A DNA stretch of 64,000 nt from assembly GCF_048564905.1 (NCBI RefSeq), contig NC_132996.1, forward strand, positions 39,170,001 to 39,234,000. The letters run 5' to 3'. This stretch comes from Vicugna pacos (Eukaryota > Chordata > Mammalia > Artiodactyla > Camelidae). The position numbers were made by a program, and so were the translations under genes. A model generated the notes under the pieces. That model worked only from the letters and a program-made list of their open reading frames with translations, did no database searches and was not told the DNA's origin. Positions 12,376 through 24,320 of this stretch are shown piece by piece. Position 1 is the first letter of the stretch, and every line of letters begins with the position of its first letter.

Positions 12376-13040
12376 TTCATGATTTCAGTTAAGGGCTAAT
12401 TCCATTGCCAAGGAAAATGCCATGCTGACTGGAACCCATATCCAAGATTAGACCTGCTGACCAATCCTAAATCAGTTCAGAAATCAATTTATAATCCAGT
12501 CAGAATCCCATTCAGTACCATCTCAGTACAGTGTGGTACCCAGAGTTGTGTTGACACAGTTAGACAACCATGTCCTTAGCTAAAAGGTCAGCCCAACTCA
12601 AAATATAGTTACGTGCCAGGCCAGCTTGACAGAAACCAAACCACTCCTGACTAACCCCGTTGAGAACCAAAGTCTGGTTTATGATGACCCAGAGCCCAGA
12701 ATATTTAGCTAATTTCCAGACTCATTCCCTCATCAACTTATGGAACAAGTAATTACTGCAGGCCTGCCAGGCACTGTGGAAGGTGTTAATGCTTCTCTGG
12801 GCTTGGGAGGATTCCAGAGAGGCTTGCATCACCCTACCCTAGTGGCCTAAATGCAGGGTCCAGCTCCTCTTCCTGTTGTAGTCAACACTTCCAGACTACT
12901 GTCATGAGATAAGTTTTCATAGATTTTTCTCATGACATCATATTCTGCGTCATCCCCTCACGGTAACTTTTTATTACATGTTAGCATGTCCCATCATGGC
13001 CCCGCCCCTAACCTTTTGACCTAGTAGACTTCTATACCTG
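12376..13040. other. Unassigned intergenic sequence
   Basis: No gene or named repeat seen. It contains one TGACATCA octamer (12,933-12,940), part of the scatter noted in the findings. Confidence 0.3.
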
Positions 13041-13044
13041 CTTA

Positions 13045-13470
13045 TGACCTCTCACTCAACACATATTTATTAAGTATCTTTAGATTGCCAAGCCCTGGAG
13101 ACACAAAAATACTGCCTTTAAATAACTCACAATCTTTAATTCTACCCAAGGAGATTAATAAATTGAAAAAAAAAACTACTGCAGTTCTATAATAAAGGTA
13201 TAAGTTCTTTAATGAAAGTATGTTCAAAATTCTATGAGAGCTAATGGAGCAATTTTTTCCTTAATGTTAGGAGGGTGTCGTTATGGAAAGTGATTTCTCC
13301 ACTATTCCTTAAAGTATGACTAGGAGTTCAGTGAGAGAAAAAGACATTTCAAGAAAAGAAGCAAGTCTGTACCAAGGCATGCAGTCAGTAAGGAAAATAG
13401 GATGCTCCAAGGACAAATAGCTGGTGACATTATGGAATAGCTTATCTGGAAACATAATGGTTTATACCAC
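13045..13470 (+). repeat. Ancient interspersed repeat (family A, unnamed)
   Basis: 'cacatatttattaagtatct' and 'ccctggagacacaaaaatac' followed by 'ttcaagaaaagaagcaag' resemble the left part of the longer copies at 15,430 and 39,740. It is an old mammalian dispersed repeat that I cannot name with confidence. Confidence 0.35.
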
Positions 13471-15429
13471 TTGGAGATAATGAGATTTGTTCTAAATCTG
13501 ACCCATGGGTGTTTGACATAAAGAACATTTGACAATGAACATATAATAAAAATGATGCCAATATTTGTGAACTTGGGGGGAAAGTATCTTGTGAATTAAA
13601 TTCCATTGATCCCATTTAATTCCCTGACTAATGCATAGACTGCAAAGCTCTCAAATACATAATGCAGGCAAAATGCTCTGAAGTCAGAGTAGGAGGATCA
13701 GAAAGAATGTTCTTGGGTTAAAATGATAGGATAAATATCCTGTTGCTTCTGCACTTGTCAGAATGAATTTTCCAAGGTCTATATATCTTATGTCATAGAT
13801 TACCTTCACCTCCATCACCACTGACTCACCTCTTTGTTATATGGAATTCCCAAAACCAGTGTCACGAACTTAAATGCCTATAAGTGTTAGGTGGATAACA
13901 GAAGTAAAGCTGGCTAAGTTGGGATTGATAAACTAATGAGCATCTGCCTCGTCTAAAGAGGGAAGCTGTTACTTTGCTCCAGCCAGTCACTGCCATGTAG
14001 GAATGCAGGCAAAGGACTGTCAGAACTCCAACATTTTTAAGAAAAGCCAGAAATCCTGATTCTTATTATGGAAACTTGCAATTTGGTAACTAGTTGGTGG
14101 GGAAAAAAGCCAACCCTGAAGGCAGGCCAACAGAATGTGTCTGATGTGTCTGATTCCACTTCTGGGCCCCAGTTGGTGACCTTTTTTCCAAAACTTTCCT
14201 AGTTTTCTATGATATCATACTTGAAGGAATGAAGGACTGTTCCATCTCTTTCCGATATTACTGGCTTCGCAAATATGGACTCAACCTTTTTCTCTTGTGA
14301 AGAACTTATTTTGCATCACCTCCCAGTAATTTCAGAGTTTGCCCACTTCTTTAAGCATCAAGTGTTACCCTTCTCCTTGTGACAACATGAACTATACCAA
14401 CAATCTTCCCCTCCACTCTTGAATTTGCCTGGCCACACCATTTATGACATCATGAATTACCCTGCCACCTTAGAAAGAACTCATTCCCCATACCACTGCA
14501 ATCATTTGCATATTTCTTTGTAGCATACCCCATGACATCATGTATTAACCTCACCCTAGGACTGCAACCTGGAATGGGCAGTGGGAATATAAAATCTGTA
14601 TGACATCACAAAAGGATGAAGTTATTTGGGGAAGTTCATGATGTTATAAGAAAATGTCTACATTAACAGATTTTTTAAAAGAATAATAAAAGTTAGAGAA
14701 GGACGTATAAATACTGTGATTTAGATCACTTTAGGGTGAGTAAAAGGTATGGTATAAATTCAGTTTTCCAAGTATTTCAGGTAAACGTCTATCATAGCGA
14801 AGTTTTATAGGAGATCTCTAAAGAGAATCTTTTCTGAATATACTGTCTGTTCCTTAGGGGGAGTGAGAGATTATCTTTTTTAACTTCATAAAATGAAAAT
14901 CCAGTGATTTGGAATAAGATTTATTAGCTGTAGTCACTACACATTTTAAGCTGAATGGAAACAAAACTTATGAATGTAGCACACAATATTTATTTGATAA
15001 TGTTCCTTACTGCAGCATGACTAAACTTTTTCTCACTAAATTCTTGTAATCATGGAACATATACTTTATACTACTTTGTCTTTGTTTCTAGTTTATCCTT
15101 TTCTATTTTTTAGGATTGCAAAGTAGGAGTAGGACTATTATTCTTAGGATACTATAAAACTTTCCGGGTAGAGATAGTCTATTTTTTAAAGTAAGGGACT
15201 CTTGAAATTATAGTCACTGTAACATGGATCTAGATATTGTGATTTGCTGCTATTAATGTTTGTCTCCTATGTGATGGTCACTATAATAGCAAGCAGAGGA
15301 TATAATTTCCATCCTCCTTCTTAAGGAAAAAAACATAAAAACAAAAATCAAGCTCTTTGCCAAAATACTGAGAAAAAACATCCCCAAGAACAGGAAGACC
15401 CAAGTAATTAGGTGATTTTCCTTTCATTC
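13471..15429. other. Unassigned intergenic sequence with TGACATCA cluster
   Basis: No gene or named repeat recognised. Three TGACATCA octamers lie at 14,445-14,452, 14,533-14,540 and 14,601-14,608. The first two sit in diverged repeats of one longer unit. An octamer ATTTGCAT lies near 14,507. Confidence 0.35.
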
Positions 15430-15647
15430 TTTCATTCATTTGACAAATATATATTGATTGCCTAGTCTGTATATCAGATACTGTGCTAGCCTCTGGGTAA
15501 ATGGTGATAATCAAATTAAGTATGGTCTATACTCTCATGGGTCTTCTAGTCTAGTAAGCAAGATAGACAAAAACAATTAAGAAAAAAGTGCACATATATG
15601 TATATCTATATATAAATGAATTTCATATATATGTACATGCATACATA

Positions 15648-15683
<36 letters not shown>

Positions 15684-17550
15684 TATTAGGGAGGATAATG
15701 GGAAGGAGGAGAGGGAAACTACTTTAGGTTGAGTGGTCAGAGTCAGTCTTTCTGAGACAATGGCACTTGAGTTGAGTTCTAATGAATGAAAGGGATCCAA
15801 CCATATAGAATGTAGGGGAAATAGTGGTCTCCTGAAGGAGGTACAGCTCAGCAAAGGCCTTAGCTGGGAATGGTTTCTAAAAACCAAAAACCCCAACATG
15901 GATAGAGTATAGTGATTGAGAAGGATGGTAATAAGAAATGAAGTTGAACAGAAAGGTAGGAGGCATCATGAGGAGCCTTGACAAATACAGTAAGGAGTTT
16001 GGATTAGAAGCCGTTGTTTTCAAGCAGAGCAGTGCTATGTTTTAAAGATCACCCCCAACTGCTCTGTGGAGAATGGATTGTAGGGGATCAAAGGGGGCAG
16101 AGGCCACTACTTTGGAGGCTATTTGCAATATGAGAAATGATGATGACTTGGACTGGGTTGGTAGCAGGAGAGACTTGGGGAGCGGTGTGGGAAGTAGTTA
16201 CGTATTTTGGAGGTAGAGTCAACAGAGCTTGCTGATGGATTGGATATGTAGTATGAAAGAAAACTAAGAATCAGGAATGACTCATGGAGTTTTGGGTTGA
16301 GCAACTGGGTGCATACCATTTACGGAAATGAGAAAGAGAGAGTGCCGAACAGGTTCTCTGGGAGGCAGATGCTGAGACAGTTAGGTTTGCAAAAGGTTTC
16401 TCAGGGAATTACACTTGTAAAAGGAAAAGAGGCAGAAGCAGAATTGAACGGAGAAGCCACAGATAGTGATACAAATCTGACAAAGTTTCCAGCAGCCCAT
16501 GGGGAGTTCCAGAGCAAAGATTGCTAATTGGTGGAGTTCTGTGTTGGACTAGGTCTTTGTAATACCACCTTGCTCATTCATTGGCTGGGAGCTTCCCCAA
16601 GAAGAGTGTAACTCTGGCTCTAAAGTTGAGGTGGATCCTGAAGCAGGTAACAGCTGGAGGCTGTCGGTGAGCAGCCCATCTCCCTGTCCCCCACAAGGAA
16701 CAACAGGTAGGGAAAAATCAAGATTTTCATTTTAAATCGGAAAGGGGCTAAGTTAGTTAATTAGATCATTCATTCATCTAATATTTATTGGGCTTCCATA
16801 ATAGACAATTCAAATGGAAATATGCATATAGTTGGAGGCAGTCTAGAATCCAAAAGAGGTGTTTGGGCCAGAGATATTTGAGATTTAGCATATGTATGAT
16901 ATTTAAAGTCATAGACTGGCTGAGACAAAATAGTTTTTAATCATGATAAGTATCACTTCTCTAGGGGCTGTTTGGAGGCAGTTGAGATTGTAGCGTTGAC
17001 TTAGAAGGACAAGGAGGACACTGCCAGCATTTAGTGAGTAGGGTCTAAGAATGTAAAACATTCTGAAATGCATGGGAAATCTTGCCCAATGAAAAAGCGT
17101 TCAACACAAAATGCCAATAGCGTCCCTGTGGAAAAACTGGCTGTAGACAGGGAAGTGGTCCCAGAACCAACTCTTGAGATAATCCAGTTTAGGAGCTGGG
17201 TAATGGAAAAGAAGCTGGTAAAGGAGACTGAAGAGGAGTATCTACAAAGGTAGAAAGAAAACTGGAAGCGAGAGGTGTCAGACGTCAAGAGTGCAAAGTG
17301 TTTCAAGGAGAGAGAAGTCAGCAGCAAAGGATGCTGCTGAACAACTGAATAAGATGAGGACAGAAAACTGTCCATTCAAAGATGAGCTTAATAAGTATTA
17401 GCAATCTCACAGGAGTGGTGGAGATGGGAGCCAGACTGGCATGAGCTGAGAATACAAGGGAGGGGAGCAAGTAGAGAAAGGAAATTTTTAAAGGAATTTC
17501 AATAAATAATAAGCAGAAAAACAAGTTGGAGAGTAATTTGGGGTCAAGAG
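15430..17550 (+). repeat. Long ancient interspersed repeat (family A), about 2 kb
   Basis: 'attgattgcctagtctgtat', 'gctctgtggagaatggattg', 'ttgctgatggattggatatg', 'aaagtgtttcaaggagagag' and 'aataagatgaggacagaaaa' form a collinear series I know as a very common old mammalian repeat; the family name is not certain. A (CA)n tract interrupts it. Frames of up to 114 codons inside are not genes. Confidence 0.45.
15652..15680. repeat. (CA)n microsatellite
   Basis: About 14 perfect CA units, embedded in the old repeat. Confidence 0.95.
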
Positions 17551-17559
17551 AAGGATTTT

Positions 17560-17695
17560 ATTTCAAATGTTTTATTATGAAAGTTTTAAACATACAGAAA
17601 AGTTGAAAAAAATTTGCAGGAAATCTCACTAAGTTCAATAATTAACATTTTACTATACTTGCTTTATTACATCTTTTTATCTATCCATAAGGAAG
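17560..17695 (-). mobile_element. Old LINE-1 (L1M-type) 3' UTR fragment
   Basis: 'tgaaagttttaaacatacag' followed by 'aaaagttgaaaaaaatttgc' belongs to the same class of sequence as 2,735-2,945. Confidence 0.45.
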
Positions 17696-18559
17696 GGATT
17701 TTTAAAGATGAAAAACACTCTTAGAGCATGTTTGTATGCCTGGAGTGTGATTCAACAGCTAGGGAAGGATAATGATATAGGAAAGAAGGGATGAAATGTG
17801 AAAAAATGAAGTCCTTGAGAACTGGGGGAGGGGAAAGGATTCATTGTACAGGAAAAGGGATTGCCTTTTGTTGTTTCAGAAGCAAAAAAAGAGGAAATGG
17901 TTACAGAATCAACTCTTTATGGATTTATTATTGGGAAAACATGGCAAATATTACACTATTGCCTAACAGCTTACACACTCTCCTCTTGCTATATGGCACC
18001 AAAGGGCCCAGACCCAGGGCTTAATAGTGATTGGTCTAAGCCAATCATGACTATTGCATTCCCTTTTGCCAAGTACTAACTTTCCCATCATAGCCTGCAG
18101 ATAAGAGAATGGTCATACAACCTATTTCTCGTCAACGGAACTTAAGGTTTTTTTTCTTTCTAAAAGGGCTTCAGTGAAAGCTTTTCCTTTGCTGATAAAA
18201 GGAGAGGAAACTTCTCAAATAATGTCATTTTGCTTCTCTTCCTCCTCTCCTGTGTGTTTCCTACTTTTGAATGTGGTCATGATTCATGATGTCAGGAAGT
18301 ATGACAGCCATCTTTCAACCTTCCATAAGCTTGAAGATGAAAAACCAGAGCTGACAAAAGGAAAGAGGCTGGGATGCTGCTGCTTGGTAGCTGAAGCGAT
18401 GACAGTACCCATCTACCTCTAGGCTTATTTTTATCATAGAAAAATAAACTCCAATTCATTGAAGCCTCTGCAGTCAGATTTTATGTCATTTTAGGGGAAT
18501 AAAGATATAGAATATGGGGGAAGTATGGTAGCTATTCCTTTTTCTACTGAACACCACTT

Positions 18560-18835
18560 CCTCGCTTGAGTCTGGTTACAGACTCTATTCCACAGGCCAC
18601 AAGAATGAATACCTGACCTAACAGGACTTGGAGTCTTCCTACTGAGAATTTTACACTTACTTAGGAACATCCAAAGACAGAGGGATATAACCTAATTGTC
18701 ACTTCTAGAAAGAAAGCCCAAGAATCTCCTGGCCCTGGGATTCTTTTCCCATTCAGTCTGCCGATGAGTCCCTTCAGTATCTTCACAATAAATCCCCTTT
18801 TTCTTTGAGTTAGCTGGAGTTGATCTCTGGTGCTT
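18560..18835 (+). mobile_element. LTR fossil fragment
   Basis: Fossil element. It ends in 'caataaatccccttttt' and 'gagttagctggagttgatct', a 3' LTR pattern of ERVL-class elements, and abuts the MER20 copy. Confidence 0.45.
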
Positions 18836-18837
18836 TA

Positions 18838-19067
18838 AAACAGTGGTTGCCATTAGGGGAGATTTTGCTCCTCAAGCGATATTTGGCAACGTCTGGAGAT
18901 ATTTTTGTTTGACACAATTGGAAGTTGGTATTCTTGGGATCTAGAGAATAGATACCAGGTGTGTAGATGCTGCTAACATTCCATAACACCCAGTGAAAAT
19001 TTCCACAACTAAACATATTTGGCTCAAAGTGTCAACAGTTCTGCTGTTGAGAAACCCTGCTTTAAAA
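18838..19067 (+). mobile_element. MER20 (hAT-Charlie) copy
   Basis: 'gatatttggcaacgtctgga', 'gatgctgctaacattccata' and 'gtcaacagttctgctgttga' follow the MER20 consensus nearly end to end. MER20 is a non-autonomous hAT DNA transposon known to supply enhancers in uterine cells. Activity here is not shown. Confidence 0.75.
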
Positions 19068-19164
19068 CAGTTCTTTAACTTGAACAAGGAGGTCTCAACA
19101 AAGCTGACAGTCAGCTGAAAATTAGTGGGAAGAAAGAATGGGAGGTCTGAGGAGCAAGAAGTGC

Positions 19165-20285
19165 GGGATGGCCTTTGAATAGGAGGAAATATTTGCAAAT
19201 CCTAAATCTGATAAGGAGTTAATATCCAAATATATAAGGAACTCACACAACTCAATAACAAAAACTAAAACAATCCTACTTAAAAATGAGCAAAGGATCC
19301 AAATAAACATTTTTCCAAAGAAGATACTCAAATAGCCAGCAGGTACATGAAAAGGTGCTCAACATCAATAATCTTCAAGGAAATGCAAATAAAAACCACA
19401 ACGAGATACCACATCACACCTGTTAAATGGCTGCTATCAAAAAGACAAATATGTGTTGGTGAGGATGTGGGGTAAAAAGAGAACCCTAGTGCATTGCTGG
19501 TGTTAACATAAATTGGTACAGCCACTATGGAAAATGGTATGGAGGTGCCTCAAAAAATTAAAAATAGAACTATCATATGACCCAGCAACTCCACTTCTGG
19601 GTATTTATCAAAAGGAAATGAAAACACTAACTTAAAAAGATATCTGCACCCCAATGTTCACTGAAGCATTATTTACACCAGCCAAGATATGGAAGCAACT
19701 TAAGGGTCCATTAATGAATAAATGGATAAAGAAAATATGATAAATATATAACAGAATATTATTGAGCCATAAAAAGAAGAAAATCCTGCCATTCGTGACA
19801 ACATGGATGAACCCTCAGGGTATTATGCTAAGTGAAATAAGTCAGACAAAGACAAATACCATAGGATCTTATCATATGTGGAATCTGAAAAAAAAAAAAC
19901 CCTACAAACTCATAGATACAAAGAACAGATTGGTGGTTGCCAGAGGTAGTGGGTGGGGAACAGGTGAAATGAGTGAAGGTGGTCAAAAAGTACAAATTTC
20001 TAATTATGAAGTATATAAGCCCTGGGGATGTCAAGTACAGCATGGTGACTATATAGTTTAAAATACTGTATTTCATATTTGGAAGTTGTTAAAGAGTAAA
20101 TCTTAAGTCTCACCACGAAGAAAATTTGTATCCATGTGGGTGATGAACATTAACTAGATTTATTGTGGTGATCATTTTGCAATATATACATATTGAATAT
20201 ATAATACTGAAACATTAAGATGCATATCTGAAACTAATATAATGTTATATGTCAATTATATCTCAAGAAAAAAGAAAAAAAAACT
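19165..20285 (+). mobile_element. LINE-1 3' part (ORF2 C-terminus and 3' UTR)
   Basis: About 1.1 kb of sense LINE-1: 'aggaactcacacaactcaat', 'atgacccagcaactccactt', 'cattcgtgacaacatggatg' and the 3' UTR ending in an A-rich tail at about 20,285. 5' truncated and broken. The 99-codon frame inside is a remnant of ORF2/3' UTR. Confidence 0.9.
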
Positions 20286-20324
20286 GATGGGATCAAGTTT
20301 GATCTAGGGACCAGCAATATTGGT

Positions 20325-20455
20325 ATGACCCTAATGTCTGTTAGAAATGCAGGATCTCAGGCTTTATTGTAGATCTACTGAATCAGAATCTGTATTTTCA
20401 CAAGACCTCCAGGTAATTTGTATGCACATTAAAGTCTGAGAAGCAATGGATTAGA
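20325..20455 (+). mobile_element. MER5-type hAT fragment
   Basis: 'tctactgaatcagaatctgt' followed by 'acctccaggtaatttgtatg' matches the body of the MER5A family. Confidence 0.6.
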
Positions 20456-20519
20456 GGATTTGATGAGGGTGAAAACTTCTGCACTGGGGATACTGACAGA
20501 TGATTCTGGGTGAATTATC

Positions 20520-20812
20520 TAGTTCAAGGGTTAGCTCGCTCCTTCCTTCCTTCCTTCCTTCCTTCCTTCCTTCCTTCCTTCCTTCCTTCCTTCCTTCCTT
20601 CCAACAGCCAAGTAGTAAATACTTTTGGCTTTGAGGGCCATACTTTCTCTGTTACAACCACTCAATCCAGCCATTGTAGTACAAAAGCAACAAGAGACAA
20701 TACATAGGCAAATGAGTGCAGCTGTTAAGAACGGGTGTGTTCTAATAAACCTACTTAAGAAACAGACAGTTGGGTGATTTGGCCCAAGGGCCATAATTTG
20801 CTGACCACTGAT
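20520..20812 (+). mobile_element. hAT-like MER element with internal (CCTT)n
   Basis: 'tactttggctttgagggcc'-like text, 'caagagacaatacataggca' and the closing 'ccataatttgctgaccactg' match a familiar non-autonomous hAT element whose ends begin and finish with CAG-GG(T/C)C-GCAAA type inverted repeats. The left end is obscured by the tetranucleotide expansion. Confidence 0.55.
20541..20602. repeat. (CCTT)n microsatellite
   Basis: About 15 uninterrupted CCTT units. Likely length-polymorphic. Confidence 0.97.
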
Positions 20813-21399
20813 CTAGATCTTAATAAAAGAATTAAGTCTTGGTGCTCATGTAGAGTGTACTGTTGAGTTTTCTTCTTTCTGATTACTCACAGTGTGTTGT
20901 AAGTACTCCTGCCTCCCTCTCTCTCATTTCTGAACACAATGAAGAACTTGGTCAGTTGATGTCCTGTGGGATCCTAGAAGAAGTGAGAAGGGGAAGAATT
21001 AAAGTATTAAAAAGTCAGACTCTCCTTGACACCATTTTTTTTTTTTCTGGAGTAGCAATATGGGGCAGACTTGACATTAGCTGGTTCTCTGGAGTTGTTT
21101 CCCTTTTATTTTCTCCTGGACTCCAGTAAACTCATTTTGAGCTTTTCACCTGAGCCAAGGGAAATCAAGCAAAGATATTTCATCCTTGCTTAGACCAGGC
21201 TGAGCAACAGCCCCTTGATGGCAGTGGCAGTGGTAATCAGAGAGGGGTTCAAAGCTAGTAGGCTGGGGGCTGGCTGGGGTGGAGGGGCAGAGAAATAATA
21301 TCTATTGAGCTTCTCTACCATTTTACACACATAATTTGAATCCTTACAGTAAGTTCACTATTATGATCCCAGGTTGCAGATGGCAAAACTGAGACCAAT
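20813..21399. other. Unassigned intergenic sequence
   Basis: No gene, RNA or clear repeat recognised. Confidence 0.3.
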
Positions 21400-21620
21400 T
21401 TTTTATTAAACATTAATATAGCACTTATTATGTGCCAGGCACTACTTGCTTTACAAATATAAACTCATTTAATCCTCACAAGTCTATGAGGTAGCAACTA
21501 TTATTTCTTCCACATTATAGATGAGGAAGCCACGCTAAGGAGAGAGGTTAAGGAACTTGCCAGAGGAGATGCAACCAATAGAGATAGAATTGGATTTTTA
21601 AACCAGGCAGGGCTGGGACC
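21400..21620 (-). repeat. MIR SINE
   Basis: 'ttatgtgccaggcactactt', 'aaactcatttaatcctcaca' and 'agatgaggaagccacgctaa' are a reverse-complement MIR. Confidence 0.8.
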
Positions 21621-22740
21621 CAGTTATGACTCCAAAGCTTTGTTTTTTTCCTTTGTACAATGTAGTAGCATGTTCTTCAGTCCTTCTCTCCATGAGATTT
21701 TTCCATCAGTGGTAAACCCCCTAGTTTTGGGTTCTGCCTATTAAGTAACATTTCCTTATAAGTTCCTCAGCTCATAGGATGTTTCCAGGGCTCACTATCA
21801 ACCTTTCTATTTTTCTCTACCACAAAATAATCTTTACTAGTATAAGAGATGCTGTTGCCTGATTTACAGGCACATGACATTCGGAAATATCTTCCTCATA
21901 GATTTCTCCTAATCCTGAATCTTGCTGTTTCATCTTTGTATGCCTTTTCTTGTCCTCTCTTTCTCCTTCACCTCAGAATATTGCTGAGAATAACGCCAGC
22001 GATAGTCAGCAAGCTAGTGTTACCTTTCTCTTTTTATTGTATTGTTGGACTAATACAATTTCTCATTTTCCGTTCTTCTCCATTTGATTAATAGATAATA
22101 GTAATAAATAATATTTATCTAGATAATCTAGACAGATTATTACCAGATCTTTCAGGGGCTCCCTGTAAAGGGGCTATCCCAAGTTTTAGCACTTGGATCA
22201 GGCACTGTGTGCTAGTCCCAATGGTAGATAATAGGTAATGAAAATGTGGAAGATAGTTCCTGCCTTTGTTGTATTTACAGTTTAGTGTTTTCCACGGTGA
22301 TGGGATGGGTATTGTCTCCTAACTAACACTAACATTGGTTACTAATGATACCTAACCAATACCAAAATAATATTTCTCATGTCTTTCAAATAGAAATTTA
22401 GTGCTTTTCCACCATAACCACTTGAATATTTTTTTCTTTTTCTAGTGCTTTTACTCTTCAGTCTATCCATCAGAACTGCATATGATTATTTCCTTCACAT
22501 ATGCCTCTGTTATGAAAGCTTCAGTCGGGGCAGGGTCACAACATTCTAAGAATTTCATGATAATAAGTTTGAGATTTTGATTGAAAGAAAATGAATAAGT
22601 GTTTCCTCCTGAACCTTAAAAAGGAGCTTAACCTCCAGGCACTGTTCTAAGTATGTAGATGAGAAGTGTGCATGAGGAAAGATTGCTGGTCTTGGAATCC
22701 AGAGACCTGAATTATAGTCCTAGCTCAGTCACTAACGTGA
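21621..22740. other. Unassigned intergenic sequence
   Basis: Mostly unrecognised. A fragment near 22,200-22,290 ('ggcactgtgtgctagtccca' then 'gatagttcctgcctttgttg') looks like family A, the ancient repeat also seen at 15,430. Confidence 0.3.
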
Positions 22741-22744
22741 GAAA

Positions 22745-23110
22745 GGCTAACATTTACTGAGCACTTACTACGCGCCAGTCAATTTTCTATTAACTTACGC
22801 TGTAAGGAGGAGGGTATTATCATTCTCGTTTTACATACGTGGAAACTGAGGTACAGAGCATTTACGTTAACTTGCTGCGCGTCATGGAGTTCTTTTGACA
22901 CACGCAGTCTGGCTCCAAATTGGTGACTTAGATGCTACCCTCTATTACCGCCTCATAAAAAGAAGCCACCATTACCAGTATATATGCAGCAGGTTCTGTA
23001 CTGGTTTTCTGGATTCTTACCTTCACTAACAACTCTGAGGTAGATACTATTTTTCACAAGTGAGAAAATGAAGGCTCAGAAAGAGATGCCATTATTTGGC
23101 AGACTCAAAC
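22745..23110 (-). repeat. Two successive MIR fragments next to the promoter
   Basis: 'tttactgagcacttactacg' to 'gtggaaactgaggtacagag' (22,745-22,935) and 'aacaactctgaggtagatac' to 'gaaaatgaaggctcagaaag' (22,960-23,110) are both reverse-complement MIR. They lie directly upstream of the CpG island. Confidence 0.6.
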
Positions 23111-23399
23111 TTCAAAACCGGCGTCGAGGTTCCAAAAAGCCTCTCTAACTCTCGAGCCACCAGTATCTTTGAGGCCCGGTTTCCCCATCTTTAAAATGAG
23201 GGTGTGGAGTAGAGGTCTCCGTTTTATGAAAAGAAGGTTGTAGACAAAAAGAGATGTCCGCACACGGGTGTTAAGACGGTGGAGTAAAAAGCGATCAAGC
23301 CATAGTGGCCCAGGGCCCAGCATAACGGGGTGGGGTAAGTTACAAACATGAGTAAGATTCCCGCCATGGAGGAGGCCTGGGGTGTTAGACCCAAGAGAG

Positions 23400-24320
23400 G
23401 CCTGTGGGCGAAAATGAGCCTGACAGCCTGTCTCGGACCGGTCTGGGCACTGCCGGCGCGGGCCAGCGGCCGAGGCGGGTGGCGAGACCTGGGGTTTTGT
23501 CCCGGTCCCGGCTAAGCACCTCACCCACCCAAATCCTGCTCCACAGGATTCTCCATGGAAGCGCGAGAAGGAAGGGGCGCGGCCTCCCCGCCCGCGTAGC
23601 AGAGCGCCACGTCCCTCTTGGCTCACCCTCCCTCTGGGCTCCTACGCGTTTGCTCTCCACACCGCCCGCCTCCGAGCCCTCCGGCGCGGCCTGGTCTCCG
23701 CCCTCACCAATCCGCACCTTCCACTATCCGGGTAGGACCAATCAGCGGCTGCGGGGACTGGGAGGGAGACTGTCGCCATGGCAGCGAGGAGGCGGGAGCG
23801 CGCGGTGGGTAGAAGCACAGAGCAAAGCCGCCGGCTGGGGGCTGGAGAGACAGGTCTGTGCGGGGCAAGCATTCAGCAGGCGGAGTCTCGCGCGCTGAGA
23901 CCCAGCTGGGTAAGGCCGGTGGCCTCGAGGTGGGTTCGGATCAGCGCCGCGGGATGCTGGAGTGGGTCCTGAGATAAGGCTCAAGTCTTCGCCTACCCTG
24001 CCCCGGCAGTGAGGATGGTGGGAGCCACACGGCGGGCGGGCACAGTGGGGAGTGGGTTCTAGCTCGAGCTTGAGGCCCGGGGTCCCTTCCTCCGCTCCAT
24101 TCGCTGCAGGGCACCCGTAATTTCCTTGGGGTCGATGAAGGTGGCAGGCTCTTAGCGGGGAGCAGGCGGAGGTGGGTGTAGAACTGAGACCCGGGCAAAG
24201 CTCTAGTCTGGCCTTGGCAGTTCGATGGGCGAGGGAAGTACCCATTGGTTAGGAAGGTATACCCACCAGTTCTGAGGTGATGCTCACCACCCCTCGCGAG
24301 GCCGAGCAAAGCTAGGCCGG
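23400..24320 (+). promoter_or_regulatory. NUCB2: CpG-island promoter of NUCB2
   Basis: This is the only stretch in the window dense in CpG (many gcgcg and ccggcg runs, against CpG-poor flanks). Two CCAAT boxes lie at 23,707-23,711 and 23,738-23,742, the second in the good NF-Y context CCAATCAG. I see no TATA box. GC-rich blocks in between could bind Sp factors. The first splice donor that fits is at 23,910. Dispersed starts downstream of the CCAAT boxes (about 23,770-23,830) are expected. Assignment to NUCB2 rests on being the only CpG island upstream of its coding exons and on the same strand logic. A divergent minus-strand transcript is possible but not shown. Confidence 0.8.
23780..23909 (+). 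other. NUCB2: NUCB2 exon 1 (5' UTR, predicted)
   Basis: Predicted non-coding first exon. Its right edge is the donor GG|gtaagg (gt at 23,910-23,911) inside the CpG island. The left edge is not readable from sequence and is set by distance from the CCAAT boxes. An ATG in strong context (gccATGG, 23,778-23,780) opens a frame that runs through this exon to the donor; see findings. Confirmation needs transcript 5' ends. Confidence 0.5.

Noticed and set aside
16297-17253. Frames of 61-76 codons in the 15.4-17.5 kb region
   Set aside because: They fall inside a long ancient dispersed repeat.
19762-20061. 99-codon frame with a basic start
   Set aside because: Lies entirely within the 3' end of a LINE-1.
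20510-20794. Frames with FLPS or KEGR peptide repeats
   Set aside because: Translations of the (CCTT)n microsatellite on either strand.
23105-23626. Minus-strand open frame of 173 codons over the CpG island
   Set aside because: GC-rich sequence depletes stop codons. No domain, no splice partner and low-complexity Arg/Gly/Pro content. Frames on all strands here are similarly long.
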